Source: a virus
Virus record (IMG/VR): IMGVR_UViG_3300042479_000727
Span: 1-64,000 of that record
DNA length: 64,000 nucleotides
Strand: one strand, 5' to 3'
Part shown: positions 24,575 to 33,069 of the stretch, piece by piece
Numbering within the stretch: position 1 is the first letter of the stretch
Layout of the letters: each line of letters begins with the position of its first letter
Notes under the pieces: generated by a model
Database searches by the model: none
The model's input: the letters and a program-made list of their open reading frames with translations, nothing else
Told to the model about the DNA's origin: nothing
Position numbers and translations under genes: made by a program

Positions 24575-27500
24575 ATGGCACTAACATCACCAGGCGTACA
24601 AGTTACGGTAATCGACGAGAGTTTTTATACACCAGCAGAACCTGGTACGGTTCCTCTTATCGTCGTAGCTACAGCCCAAGATAAAACAAACGGAGCTGGA
24701 ACAAACACAGCTTCAGCAACAACCAAAGCAAATGCTGGCAAGGCATTTAAAATTACGAGTCAGAGAGATCTCACAGATCTTTTTGGGATTCCGTTCTTTG
24801 AACAGACAGCGAGTTCAACTCCTATCCATGGTTCAGAGCGCAACGAATATGGACTATTAGCAGCCTATAGTTTGCTAGGTGTAAGCAACGCGGCATTTAT
24901 TGTTCGAGCTGATGTAGATCTAGACCAACTCGCAGCAGAAGTAGATGCCCCGGGAGCGAACCCTGTAAACGGCAAATGGTGGATGGACACACAGGCCACA
25001 ACTTGGGGTATCCAAGAGTGGAACAGTGCCGCAGCATCAACAGCCGGCGGACAGAAATTTACTAACAAAGTACCGTTAGTGCTAACAGATGCAGACAGTC
25101 CTTCTAAAATTGAAAACAATGCTCCTAAAACATCTGTAGGACAGATCGGAGATTATGCAGTAGTATTTCAAACTGTAGGTGAAGCTGCTGCATATACAAC
25201 TGCAAATGACTTGGCAAGAATATATTACAAGTCTCCAGGCAATGGCGGGGTAAGTGCCGGCGGCACACCAGTTGATGCAGGCGAATGGGTATTGATAGGT
25301 TCCAATGCGTGGAAAGCCAGCTGGCCAGTAGCAGTAAGTAACACATACTCGGGAACACTGTCGGGCACTTTATTCGTTAACGCCCAACAAATTACTGCAG
25401 GAACTTTAACACAAATCGCAAACAACATCAATTCACCCGGTATCGTGGGTGTAACAGCAAAGATGTTGGGTAATAAGTTATACATCTATTCCGATGGTAG
25501 ATCATTAGGAGAAAACACTAATGTTGAAGTTGGAGACAGTGCATTGTCTGCTGATGGACAGATAAAGTTAGAAAATGGCACAGCAAGCTGGAGCACCATT
25601 GGCATTGACACCGGATTATACCTCAGCCCTAAACTGCAACAATCACCGCACACAGATGTGCCGACTTACAAGCGCAGTGATAACCCAACCTCATTGCAGG
25701 GATATGCTACAGGGTCTGTATGGATTAAAACCACAGAGCCAAACAACGGCGCTAGATGGAGAGCCAAGCAGTGGAGTTCAGCTACATTATCGTGGGTAGC
25801 ATCAGAAGCTCCTATATATGCATCTACCAATGCTGCACTTTACTATCTAGATCGCAGTGGAGGTGGTGCTAACATCTCAGCAGATACAGTGTTTGTACAG
25901 AGCAATGCACAAGAACACAGTGGATTTGACGCAACTCCAGACACAGCTGAATTCCGTATGTGGTATAGACATATAGGTATAGGTCAGGGCACCAGCATTA
26001 CATCCAACATTATCAAAAGTGGAACCTTTACCGCTGCTTCTACTAGAACATTTACCTTGGCTGAAAGCATAGTAGGACAGTTGGCTCTAGATGCTGCCAA
26101 AACCATTACTTTGTCAACAGCCGCGGGAAATGCGCCTACAGGCGACAACAGCGATGCAGACAAGTTTGCTGCTGCTATCAACGCAGCCGGCTTCACAAAC
26201 ATCGAAGCCTCTGTGGTGCAGATTACCCTAACACAGAGCAGATTGGTAATTACTCACAATGACGGTGGCGATTTTAGACTCACAGACAGCACAGGTAATC
26301 CATTGTCGACTCTATTCACTCCATACAACATCAAGACCAGAGCTGGCACAGAAAACTTCTACAATATTTCATTGGGTAGTGGTGCTGCAGGCGCAGAAGA
26401 TCTTGCTGCAGGTGCTGCACAAGACTATCTAGCTTCAGGTTATCAGCCGTTAGCCGCACAAGATCCAAGATTCTCAGCCAGTCCAGATGCTCCATTGAAT
26501 GAAGCAGCAGATCAACAACTATGGTACAATCCTAACTTTGCTGATGTTGACATTATGGTTCATAATGGCAACACATGGGTGGGATATAGACACAGCACAG
26601 CACCATATTTTAATCAAACTGACGACACAGCGTTGACAAAGAGAACCGGTTACTTACCAATAGTAGCTGCCAGCAATCCATATGTGTCAGGCGTTACTGT
26701 CACAGGTGATTTGTGGATCAGCACAGCTGATCTAGAAAACTTCCCAACAATTTATAGATACAACAGCAATTTGACCGACATCGGTGATGTTACACTGCGT
26801 TGGGAATTGGTTGATAAGACAGATCAAACCACAGAAGAAGGTGTGCTGTTTGCAGATGCTCGTCAAGGTACAAGTGGTGGTACAGCTACTACAGCACCTA
26901 GTGATGACATTGCCGACTTGATTACCAACAACTTCCTAGACCCAGATGCTCCAGATCCAGCACTATATCCAAAAGGTATGTTGCTGTGGAATCTAAGACG
27001 TAGCGGCGGCAACGTTAAGCAATATCGCAACAACTATATTGATACTGCTACAGATAATCCACGCACAAGCCAATCTGGCGGTACTAATAACGGTGACCCA
27101 TTTGTTAGCGGTTCAGGCCAAACTATGGAAAGCTACTATCCAGATCGTTGGGTTACAGCGTCAGGCAACAACGAAGACGGATCAGGCAGTTTTGGTCGCA
27201 AAGCACAACGCAAGGTAGTTACACAGGCCTTGAAGTCGGTGATTGACACAAGTCAAGAGATCCGTGATGAAGAACGCAGAAACTTCAACATCATAGCTTG
27301 CCCAGGATATCCAGAAACAATGAGCAATCTAGTTAATCTTAACATTGACAGAGGTATCACAGCATTTGTCATAGGTGATACTCCATTGAGATTGCCTGCA
27401 GATGCTACATCATTGAACAACTGGGGAACTAATGCAGAATTAGTCACAGACAACGGCGATGACGGCATTGTAACCTATGATGAATACTTGGCTACATACT

Positions 27501-28129
27501 ATCCAAATGGATTTACCACTGACCTAAGTGGTTCTAATGCAGTGGTTCCAGCAAGTCACATGATGCTGAAGACTATCGCACTCAGCGATAATGTCAGCTT
27601 CCCATGGTTTGCACCAGCAGGAACACGTCGTGGCGGTATTACAAATGCCACAGCAGTGGGTTATATTGATGCTGCCACAGGTGAGTTCCAAACTGTAGCA
27701 CTCAACGAAGGCCAACGTGATACACTATATGAATTAAAGGTCAATCCAATTCCATTCTTCAACGGAGTAGGACTTGTGGCTTACGGTCAAAAGACTCGTG
27801 CAAGAAATGCATCAGCACTAGATCGTATCAACGTAGCACGATTGGTAGTATATCTACGTAGCCAGTTGAACAAGTTGGCTCGTCCATATTTGTTCGAACC
27901 CAACGACAAGATTACCAGAGATGAAATCAAACAAGCGGCAGAAAGCCTATTGTTGGAATTGGTAGGCTTGAGAGCAATCTACGACTTTGCGGTTGTGTGT
28001 GATGAAAGCAATAATACTCCGTCTCGTATCGATCGCAACGAACTTTATGTTGATATCGCCATAGAGCCAGTGAAAGCCATTGAGTTCATTTACATTCCAT
28101 TGCGTATCAAGAACACAGGAGAAATTTAA
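24575..28129 (+). CDS. gp18: gp18 tail sheath protein (very long form)
   Basis: 1184 residues. The start MALTSPGVQVTVIDESFYTP, then VPLIVVATAQDK, FKITSQRDLTDLFG and YGLLAAYSLLGVSNAAFIVR are diagnostic of T4-like sheath proteins. The C-terminal LARPYLFEPNDKITRDEIKQ and IDIAIEPVKAIEFI-like ending is the domain that meshes with neighbouring sheath subunits. T4 gp18 has 659 residues, so about 500 residues are inserted between these conserved ends, including repeated segments that start YKRSDNPTSLQGYATGSVWI. These should decorate the outside of the sheath. A good AGGAGA site precedes the ATG. Confidence 0.92.
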   Translation: MALTSPGVQVTVIDESFYTPAEPGTVPLIVVATAQDKTNGAGTNTASATTKANAGKAFKITSQRDLTDLFGIPFFEQTASSTPIHGSERNEYGLLAAYSLLGVSNAAFIVRADVDLDQLAAEVDAPGANPVNGKWWMDTQATTWGIQEWNSAAASTAGGQKFTNKVPLVLTDADSPSKIENNAPKTSVGQIGDYAVVFQTVGEAAAYTTANDLARIYYKSPGNGGVSAGGTPVDAGEWVLIGSNAWKASWPVAVSNTYSGTLSGTLFVNAQQITAGTLTQIANNINSPGIVGVTAKMLGNKLYIYSDGRSLGENTNVEVGDSALSADGQIKLENGTASWSTIGIDTGLYLSPKLQQSPHTDVPTYKRSDNPTSLQGYATGSVWIKTTEPNNGARWRAKQWSSATLSWVASEAPIYASTNAALYYLDRSGGGANISADTVFVQSNAQEHSGFDATPDTAEFRMWYRHIGIGQGTSITSNIIKSGTFTAASTRTFTLAESIVGQLALDAAKTITLSTAAGNAPTGDNSDADKFAAAINAAGFTNIEASVVQITLTQSRLVITHNDGGDFRLTDSTGNPLSTLFTPYNIKTRAGTENFYNISLGSGAAGAEDLAAGAAQDYLASGYQPLAAQDPRFSASPDAPLNEAADQQLWYNPNFADVDIMVHNGNTWVGYRHSTAPYFNQTDDTALTKRTGYLPIVAASNPYVSGVTVTGDLWISTADLENFPTIYRYNSNLTDIGDVTLRWELVDKTDQTTEEGVLFADARQGTSGGTATTAPSDDIADLITNNFLDPDAPDPALYPKGMLLWNLRRSGGNVKQYRNNYIDTATDNPRTSQSGGTNNGDPFVSGSGQTMESYYPDRWVTASGNNEDGSGSFGRKAQRKVVTQALKSVIDTSQEIRDEERRNFNIIACPGYPETMSNLVNLNIDRGITAFVIGDTPLRLPADATSLNNWGTNAELVTDNGDDGIVTYDEYLATYYPNGFTTDLSGSNAVVPASHMMLKTIALSDNVSFPWFAPAGTRRGGITNATAVGYIDAATGEFQTVALNEGQRDTLYELKVNPIPFFNGVGLVAYGQKTRARNASALDRINVARLVVYLRSQLNKLARPYLFEPNDKITRDEIKQAAESLLLELVGLRAIYDFAVVCDESNNTPSRIDRNELYVDIAIEPVKAIEFIYIPLRIKNTGEI

Positions 28130-28131
28130 AA

Positions 28132-28782
28132 ATGGCAATTACATCGCTTAATAACATTGGTATTCCAACTACCAACGCAGCTGGCAGCACTCAAGTGCTG
28201 TTGATGCCAAAATTAAAATATCGCTTCAGAGTTACACTGTTGGGATTTGGAGTTACCGCAGCCACTGAACTTACCAAACAGGTGCAAGATGTTACTAGAC
28301 CCAAAGTGGCGTTTGAAGAAATGACGCTGGATGTCTATAACTCCAAAGTTAAATTGGCTGGCAGACACACATTAGAACCAATTACATTAACATTGCGTGA
28401 TGATGCTAGTGGTCAAGTTCAGAAAATGGTAGGACAGCAGATCCAGAAACAGTTTGACTTCATGGAACAGGCTTCAGCACGTTCAGGTATTGACTACAAA
28501 TTTACCACACGCATAGAAGTTCTTGACGGGGGCAACGGATTGTTAGTGCCGAGCACTTTAGAAACATTTGAACTATATGGATGTTTCATTCAAAATGCAG
28601 ACTACGGTGATGCAAACTACAGCACCAATGAGCATATGACTGTAGCATTGTCGATTGTTTACGATAATCTATCACAGTTTGCAGCTGGTGCGGCAGCAGT
28701 AAGCCCAATAGGTGGTATTGGCGCAGCAGTAGGAAGAACTATTGGTGCAGCTACTACAGGCGCTTCTACAGCACAAGGTTAA
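28132..28782 (+). CDS. gp19: gp19 tail tube protein
   Basis: 216 residues, two bases after gp18. MPKLKYRFRVTLLGFG, LTKQVQDVTRPKVAFEEMTL, ITLTLRDDASGQVQKMV, FDFMEQ and LYGCFIQNADYG are the ordered motifs of T4-like tail tube proteins. It polymerises inside the sheath to form the DNA channel. The C-terminal 30 residues are Gly/Ala-rich (GGIGAAVGRTIGAATTGAST), an extension absent from T4 gp19. An AGGAGA site lies before the ATG. A strong terminator follows. Confidence 0.92.
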   Translation: MAITSLNNIGIPTTNAAGSTQVLLMPKLKYRFRVTLLGFGVTAATELTKQVQDVTRPKVAFEEMTLDVYNSKVKLAGRHTLEPITLTLRDDASGQVQKMVGQQIQKQFDFMEQASARSGIDYKFTTRIEVLDGGNGLLVPSTLETFELYGCFIQNADYGDANYSTNEHMTVALSIVYDNLSQFAAGAAAVSPIGGIGAAVGRTIGAATTGASTAQG

Positions 28783-28797
28783 TAGTAATATTAGCTC

Positions 28798-28828
28798 AAA
28801 AAGCCCGACTAAAAATCGGGCTTTTTTT
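28798..28828 (+). terminator. Rho-independent terminator after gp19
   Basis: Perfect stem AAAAGCCCGA/TCGGGCTTTT with a 7-base loop (CTAAAAA), ending in a run of T. It separates the gp18-gp19 transcript from the next late promoter at 28834. Confidence 0.9.
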
Positions 28829-28833
28829 GTGGC

Positions 28834-28840
28834 ATAAATA
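28834..28840 (+). promoter_or_regulatory. T4-type late promoter, leaderless spacing
   Basis: ATAAATA, then TTTGT, then the ATG at 28846. Only six bases after the end of the terminator T-run. Confidence 0.8.
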
Positions 28841-28845
28841 TTTGT

Positions 28846-29934
28846 ATGGCAAATAAATTCACAAGATATCTATCAGAATTCGGTTCCGGCTTGATTGAGG
28901 GTGTGACCAAACCCAAAGGTCAAATGAGTAATTATCGCCACGCTACTAGATTGTTTATTGACAACAATCTACGATTAAGCCCAAAAACCAAATTCCTGTT
29001 TTATGTATATTTCGAAATGGATAATTCAGTGCGAGGCATGTCACCATTCAGTGCCAAACACAAGAACGAAGCAGGGTTATTGGTCAAGAGTGCCGATCTT
29101 CCGAAATTTAATTTTGATTCTGTAATAAAGAATCAATACAATCGAAAAAAGATCGTATATAAACAGATAAATTATGATCCAGTAAACATCAACATGCACG
29201 ATGACAGCAACAATGTTATAAGTGCCATGTGGGCTTTGTATTATGGCTACTACATCGGCGATAGGCATAATCCCAACGCTGCCTACGAATCCAATCATTA
29301 TAGAGCCACTGGTACTAACAAAGACAATTTTCGATATGGCCTAGACAATGACAAGAGTGTGGATTTTTTTAAATCTGTAACTATCTATACCATGAGTCGT
29401 AGACGATTTGTCGGTTACACATTAGTAAACCCCCGAATCAAATCATGGAGCCATGGCGGTATGGATTACTCTGCCAGCGAATTCAACGAAAGCACCATGA
29501 CCTTGGAATACGAAGCGGTGCGATACAGCACAGGCAATGTGTCTGTGGGAACACCTAAAGGATTTGCAACCTTGCATTATGACACTGTGCCAAGTCCACT
29601 GAGTGTGGCAGGTGGAGGTGTTGCCACACTAACGGGCGAGGGTGGTGTGCTAGATGGGCTTGAACAGATTTTTGGTGATGTTGGAACAGGCGCTGCCTTT
29701 AACACGCCCGGAGGTTTTATAGGCACCTTGGCCAAAACTTTTAACACCTACAAAAATTTCAATAATCTCAGCAAAGAGCAATTGGCTAGCGAAGCCATTA
29801 ACATACTAAGTAACCCAGGAAATATTTCAACAGCAATTGATAAGGTCAGCGGAGTTGTCGGAACTGTGTTTCCTAAAAGTGCTACAACAGAAGCTACTAC
29901 TAATGCTAGACAACGCAATATCACAGGTAATTAA
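28846..29934 (+). CDS. Tail-tube-like structural protein (gp19/gp54-type fold suspected)
   Basis: 362 residues. KTKFLFYVYFEM, the LLVKSADLPKFNFDSVIKNQ segment, NRKKIVYKQINYDPVNINMH, and FVGYTLVNPRIKSWSHGGMD resemble the strand order of tail tube and tube-initiator proteins (a strand, then a VKSADLPxxxF turn, then a GYxxxNPxIxSWxH segment). The last 110 residues are low-complexity and partly helical. It could be a second tube protein, the gp54 tube initiator, or a phage-specific baseplate part; the sequence does not decide. It directly follows gp19. Confidence 0.6.
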   Translation: MANKFTRYLSEFGSGLIEGVTKPKGQMSNYRHATRLFIDNNLRLSPKTKFLFYVYFEMDNSVRGMSPFSAKHKNEAGLLVKSADLPKFNFDSVIKNQYNRKKIVYKQINYDPVNINMHDDSNNVISAMWALYYGYYIGDRHNPNAAYESNHYRATGTNKDNFRYGLDNDKSVDFFKSVTIYTMSRRRFVGYTLVNPRIKSWSHGGMDYSASEFNESTMTLEYEAVRYSTGNVSVGTPKGFATLHYDTVPSPLSVAGGGVATLTGEGGVLDGLEQIFGDVGTGAAFNTPGGFIGTLAKTFNTYKNFNNLSKEQLASEAINILSNPGNISTAIDKVSGVVGTVFPKSATTEATTNARQRNITGN

Positions 29935-29936
29935 CC

Positions 29937-30302
29937 ATGGCTACAAACTTACCATCACAGACCATTGAAGACAGCGCCGCTGCTACCAAATTGTATTTTG
30001 AAAACTATGGCGAATCTGCTCTAGAGTTTCCCTCCAACGATGTCTCTGCCGCAGTGAGCTTTTTTCAACAGGCTGGATTTGATCTTGATGCTGCCTCAAC
30101 TTCTGCAGCAGTGGTACTAAGACAGGCCAAGCTCGACAATACACCTATTTTTCAAATCTTAGATACACTAAAGAATTTTCCAGGAGTTTCATTGAGCCAG
30201 ATAGTTGCAGAAATACTTAACAACAATCGCGTGCCTACATCTATATTGGGATATAGAACTCAAAACGTCGATAACAATAAGACTAGAAATATCGCTGCCT
30301 AA
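29937..30302 (+). CDS. Hypothetical protein between tail and head-completion genes
   Basis: 121 residues, helical, acidic at the N-terminus, with no motif recognised. The segment FFQQAGFDLDAASTSAAVVL and LNNNRVPTSILGYRTQNVDN suggest a small helical adaptor. It sits two bases after the tube-like protein and its stop overlaps the gp4 start (TAATG), so it is likely made with the virion morphogenesis proteins. No function can be assigned. Confidence 0.6.
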   Translation: MATNLPSQTIEDSAAATKLYFENYGESALEFPSNDVSAAVSFFQQAGFDLDAASTSAAVVLRQAKLDNTPIFQILDTLKNFPGVSLSQIVAEILNNNRVPTSILGYRTQNVDNNKTRNIAA

Positions 30303-30742
30303 TGTCTAAATTTGCACAGGGACGATTTGAAATGAAAAATCCCGACAAGTATGTCGGCAAGAAAATACCATTGGCTCGTAGTTCATGGGAATTTGTGTTC
30401 ATGCGCATGTTGGATGAGCATCAAGGTGTAGAAAATTGGGCCAGCGAAAGCATACAGATACCGTATAGAGATCCCTTGACGGGCAAATACACAATATATG
30501 TGCCTGATTTCTTTGTGGTCTACAAGGACAAAACTGGTAAGAAACATGCAGAAGTTGTTGAAGTAAAACCGCAGAGTCAAACACTAAGAGAGTCGGTGGG
30601 CAAAAGCCGATACAACCAAGAGCAATATATTAAAAACATGGCCAAATGGGAAGCTGCCACAGCTTGGTGCAAACAGCAGGGCCTTAGATTCAGGGTGGTC
30701 AATGAAGGTGATATTTTCCATCAAGGATCAAAAAGAAAATGA
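30302..30742 (+). CDS. gp4: gp4 head completion protein
   Basis: 146 residues. FAQGRFEMKNPDKYVGKKIP, ARSSWEFVFMRMLDEH, VENWASESIQIPYRDPLTGK, YVPDFFVVYKDKTGKK, then VVEVKPQSQT, match T4 gp4 (also called gp50/gp65-region head completion) closely. The D and ExK residues fit a PD-(D/E)XK nuclease-like fold. In T4 it acts on filled heads before tail joining. It overlaps the next gene by ATGA. Confidence 0.9.
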   Translation: MSKFAQGRFEMKNPDKYVGKKIPLARSSWEFVFMRMLDEHQGVENWASESIQIPYRDPLTGKYTIYVPDFFVVYKDKTGKKHAEVVEVKPQSQTLRESVGKSRYNQEQYIKNMAKWEAATAWCKQQGLRFRVVNEGDIFHQGSKRK

Positions 30743-31317
30743 TGCATTATTCACAGGTTGGTCAAGATATCTTTGCGCTTCAAATTTGCAATCACAAATC
30801 ATATGTAGAAATTGGTGCAGCAGATCCTATAAAACTGAGTAATACGTTTTTGTTAGAAAAACAGGGCTGGTCGGGTATTAGTTTAGAACTTAATGCAGAT
30901 TTTAAAGCAGACTGGTCTAACATCAGGGGTAATTCTTGCTATTATACAGACGCAGTTAATTACAAGTATAATTTAAAAGATCGAATAGGATATTTGAGTT
31001 GTGACATTAATCCTCCAGAATTAACATTGCAGGCACTTAAAAATGTAATCAATCAGGGTATTGTTTTTGACTGTATAACTTTTGAACATGACGATTATTG
31101 GCGAGAAGAAAAAGGATTTTTGGAAACATGTAATTCTGCAAAAGAATATCTAGATAGCAAAGGATACAAAGTTGCAGTAAATAATGTGTTTGCTATTAGA
31201 AGAAGAAAATCTTGGACAGGTGAATGTCATTTTGAAACCTGGTATGTGAATAAAGATATAGAATTTAAAACTGTAGAATATAGAGACTGGGTTAAAACAC
31301 AGATAAGTATGATATGA
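30739..31317 (+). CDS. FkbM-family-like methyltransferase inserted in the head genes
   Basis: 192 residues. YSQVGQDIFALQICNHKSYV, EIGAADPIKLSNTFLLEKQG and WSGISLELN are the N-terminal motifs of FkbM-like SAM methyltransferases: SQxGQD, the glycine loop, and the acidic end of strand 2. The usual KIDVEGxE motif is replaced by FDCITFEHDDY. FkbM enzymes methylate hydroxyl groups of sugars. It is inserted between gp4 and gp16 with 4-base overlaps on both sides and is more AT-rich than they are, so it looks like a late addition. Confidence 0.7.
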   Translation: MMHYSQVGQDIFALQICNHKSYVEIGAADPIKLSNTFLLEKQGWSGISLELNADFKADWSNIRGNSCYYTDAVNYKYNLKDRIGYLSCDINPPELTLQALKNVINQGIVFDCITFEHDDYWREEKGFLETCNSAKEYLDSKGYKVAVNNVFAIRRRKSWTGECHFETWYVNKDIEFKTVEYRDWVKTQISMI

Positions 31318-31784
31318 CGAAAAAATTAGAAGAACTATTTGATTTAGAATCTCAAGCCGAGCCTACAGCACCACCACCGCCTGTGCATGAAGAAATTAAC
31401 AGTCTCGATGATCAGTATCAAGCAGTGCAAAAGATCGTGCAAACACTGCCACATATACAAGAACTAGAAAATCTTGATGAGCAAGAACTAGACAATCTTG
31501 CCAAAAAAGCAGAACAAGCCTACGACGATCTCATGGACCTTGGTATGAACGTGGAAGTGAGATATTCGGGTAGGATATTTGAAGTAGCTAGCTCAATGAT
31601 GGGCAATGCTATCACTGCCAAAAGCAACAAGATAGAAAAGAAACTCAAAGCTGTAGATCTACAGCTGAAAAAACTAAAAATAGACAACGATGCTGGGGTA
31701 GATCCCAACAACGTGATAAATGGACAGGGCTATGTGATCACCGATCGCAACGAACTGCTGAAAAAATTAAGCGGAAAAGCATAA
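31314..31784 (+). CDS. gp16: gp16 terminase small subunit
   Basis: 156 residues. Acidic, Pro-rich start, then LDDQYQAVQKIVQTLPHIQE, EQAYDDLMDLGMNVEVRYSG, RIFEVASSMMGNAITAKSNK, and a long coiled-coil helix KKLKAVDLQLKKLKIDN. Length and helix pattern match the T4 gp16 family (164 residues in T4). It forms rings that regulate the gp17 motor and choose DNA for packaging. It lies upstream of gp17, but three other genes are inserted between them. Confidence 0.75.
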   Translation: MTKKLEELFDLESQAEPTAPPPPVHEEINSLDDQYQAVQKIVQTLPHIQELENLDEQELDNLAKKAEQAYDDLMDLGMNVEVRYSGRIFEVASSMMGNAITAKSNKIEKKLKAVDLQLKKLKIDNDAGVDPNNVINGQGYVITDRNELLKKLSGKA

Positions 31785-31787
31785 ATA
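31781..31787 (+). promoter_or_regulatory. T4-type late promoter, leaderless spacing
   Basis: ATAAATA overlapping the gp16 stop codon, then CTCAT, then the ATG at 31793. The same CT after the box as at 22720. Confidence 0.75.
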
Positions 31788-31792
31788 CTCAT

Positions 31793-32389
31793 ATGAAAAC
31801 TTTTAAAGAATATCTCGTCGAAAACAAAAAAATTTACAGCTTTAAGATCAAAGTTGCGGGCGATGTTCCTGAAAAATTCCAAGAAGCACTAAAGTCACGC
31901 CTGGACAGCTGCAAGGTTATGACCTTTGAAAAGCTGTCAACAACACCTATACAAAAATTGCCCTTAGATTTTCCAGGCAAAGAAAACATGCAGGTTACTA
32001 TATATGAAGTGATCTGCGAATATCCTACAACACCGCCTGAAATTGCTACTCATGTCAAAGCCATGGGCATTGATGAAGATTGTTTCCGTGTTAGAAACAG
32101 TGGCGAGCCTACAGAAGCAGATCAGGTATTACTGGACGATGAACCCAGCGGTGAAGCCATGTTGGATGAACAAGATTTAGACAAAGGCACAGGAAAAATC
32201 AAACACAAAGATTATTTTGGTGATGATTTTAACAAAGGGTTTCTTAAAGATTTAAGCAAAACAGCCAAGCAGAGAACCAAAGATGGATTTGCTGCTGAAT
32301 ATAAAATACCCAAGCAAAAAACAGACAAAGCTGGATCTATGAGTCCAATGTCAACTGCTGGCAAACAAGATCCACGCAAAGGAAATTAA
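31793..32389 (+). CDS. Internal-head-protein-like gene with capsid-targeting propeptide
   Basis: 198 residues. The first ten residues, MKTFKEYLVE, match the capsid-targeting propeptide of T4 internal proteins IPI-IPIII (MKTYQEFIAE). The L-V-E at residues 8-10 fits the T4 prohead protease site (Leu/Ile-x-Glu). After it comes a mixed alpha/beta body, then a Lys-rich, disordered C-terminal third. By this analogy the protein would be packed in the head and possibly injected. No other domain is known. It has its own leaderless late promoter. Confidence 0.6.
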   Translation: MKTFKEYLVENKKIYSFKIKVAGDVPEKFQEALKSRLDSCKVMTFEKLSTTPIQKLPLDFPGKENMQVTIYEVICEYPTTPPEIATHVKAMGIDEDCFRVRNSGEPTEADQVLLDDEPSGEAMLDEQDLDKGTGKIKHKDYFGDDFNKGFLKDLSKTAKQRTKDGFAAEYKIPKQKTDKAGSMSPMSTAGKQDPRKGN

Positions 32390-32391
32390 CT

Positions 32392-33069
32392 ATGAACTTT
32401 CAAGAACTAATGGCAAAGATGCAGGAATTAGACAGGCCCGCCACAGAAGCCTGTGGTGACTCACCTATGCCAATGAGCATGCCATCGATGCCAGAGAAAC
32501 CAGACACACCGCCACCAAGCATGAGTTTAAATCTCAATGCACAAGGCATGGACAACATCGAAGAACTAATGAAGCTGATGACCAAAGTTAATCCAGACAT
32601 GATTAATCAGCCAGCACCGATGAATTCTATCAGCATCGAACCTATGGACAAGCCTATGGGCGGACTACCTCCATTGAAAATGCTGCCAGACATGGACAGC
32701 GATTATGATAACAGCGGAGATCTTGATGCACACGAAAAAGATCACGCAGATGAAAAACCCTTGATCAAAACTCTAGATCAAGACGACGACGGTGACCATG
32801 ACATGGATGATCATGACATGGAAAAGAAAAAAGACAAAGAAGAAGCATTTGGTAATTCACTAAACGGATCAGAGACAGAATATGCAGGTATTGACGCTGC
32901 TATCCCGGACGGGAATGATCTAAACAAGCCTAAGAAAAGCTTCAGTGGCAAACCATATCGCGGTGACAACCCTATGGCAGCTGGCGCTTACGAAAGCAAA
33001 GAACAACTACGTGCTAGTATACGAGAAGAACTGCTTCAAAGATTGTCAGAAGCTAAAGGAGCAAAATAA
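32392..33069 (+). CDS. Met/Asp-rich protein with EF-hand-like acidic loops
   Basis: 225 residues. It opens with MNFQELMAKMQELDRPATEA, a start common in T4-like marine phages, followed by a Met/Pro-rich stretch. Then come DMDSDYDNSGDLDAHEKDHA and LDQDDDGDHDMDDHDMEKKK, which look like calcium-binding loops (Asp-x-Asp-x-Asp-Gly pattern). The end SIREELLQRLSEAKGAK is an amphipathic helix. It may be a scaffold or core protein. It shares tight spacing with the internal-protein-like gene before it and with the 33069 gene after it. Confidence 0.55.
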   Translation: MNFQELMAKMQELDRPATEACGDSPMPMSMPSMPEKPDTPPPSMSLNLNAQGMDNIEELMKLMTKVNPDMINQPAPMNSISIEPMDKPMGGLPPLKMLPDMDSDYDNSGDLDAHEKDHADEKPLIKTLDQDDDGDHDMDDHDMEKKKDKEEAFGNSLNGSETEYAGIDAAIPDGNDLNKPKKSFSGKPYRGDNPMAAGAYESKEQLRASIREELLQRLSEAKGAK

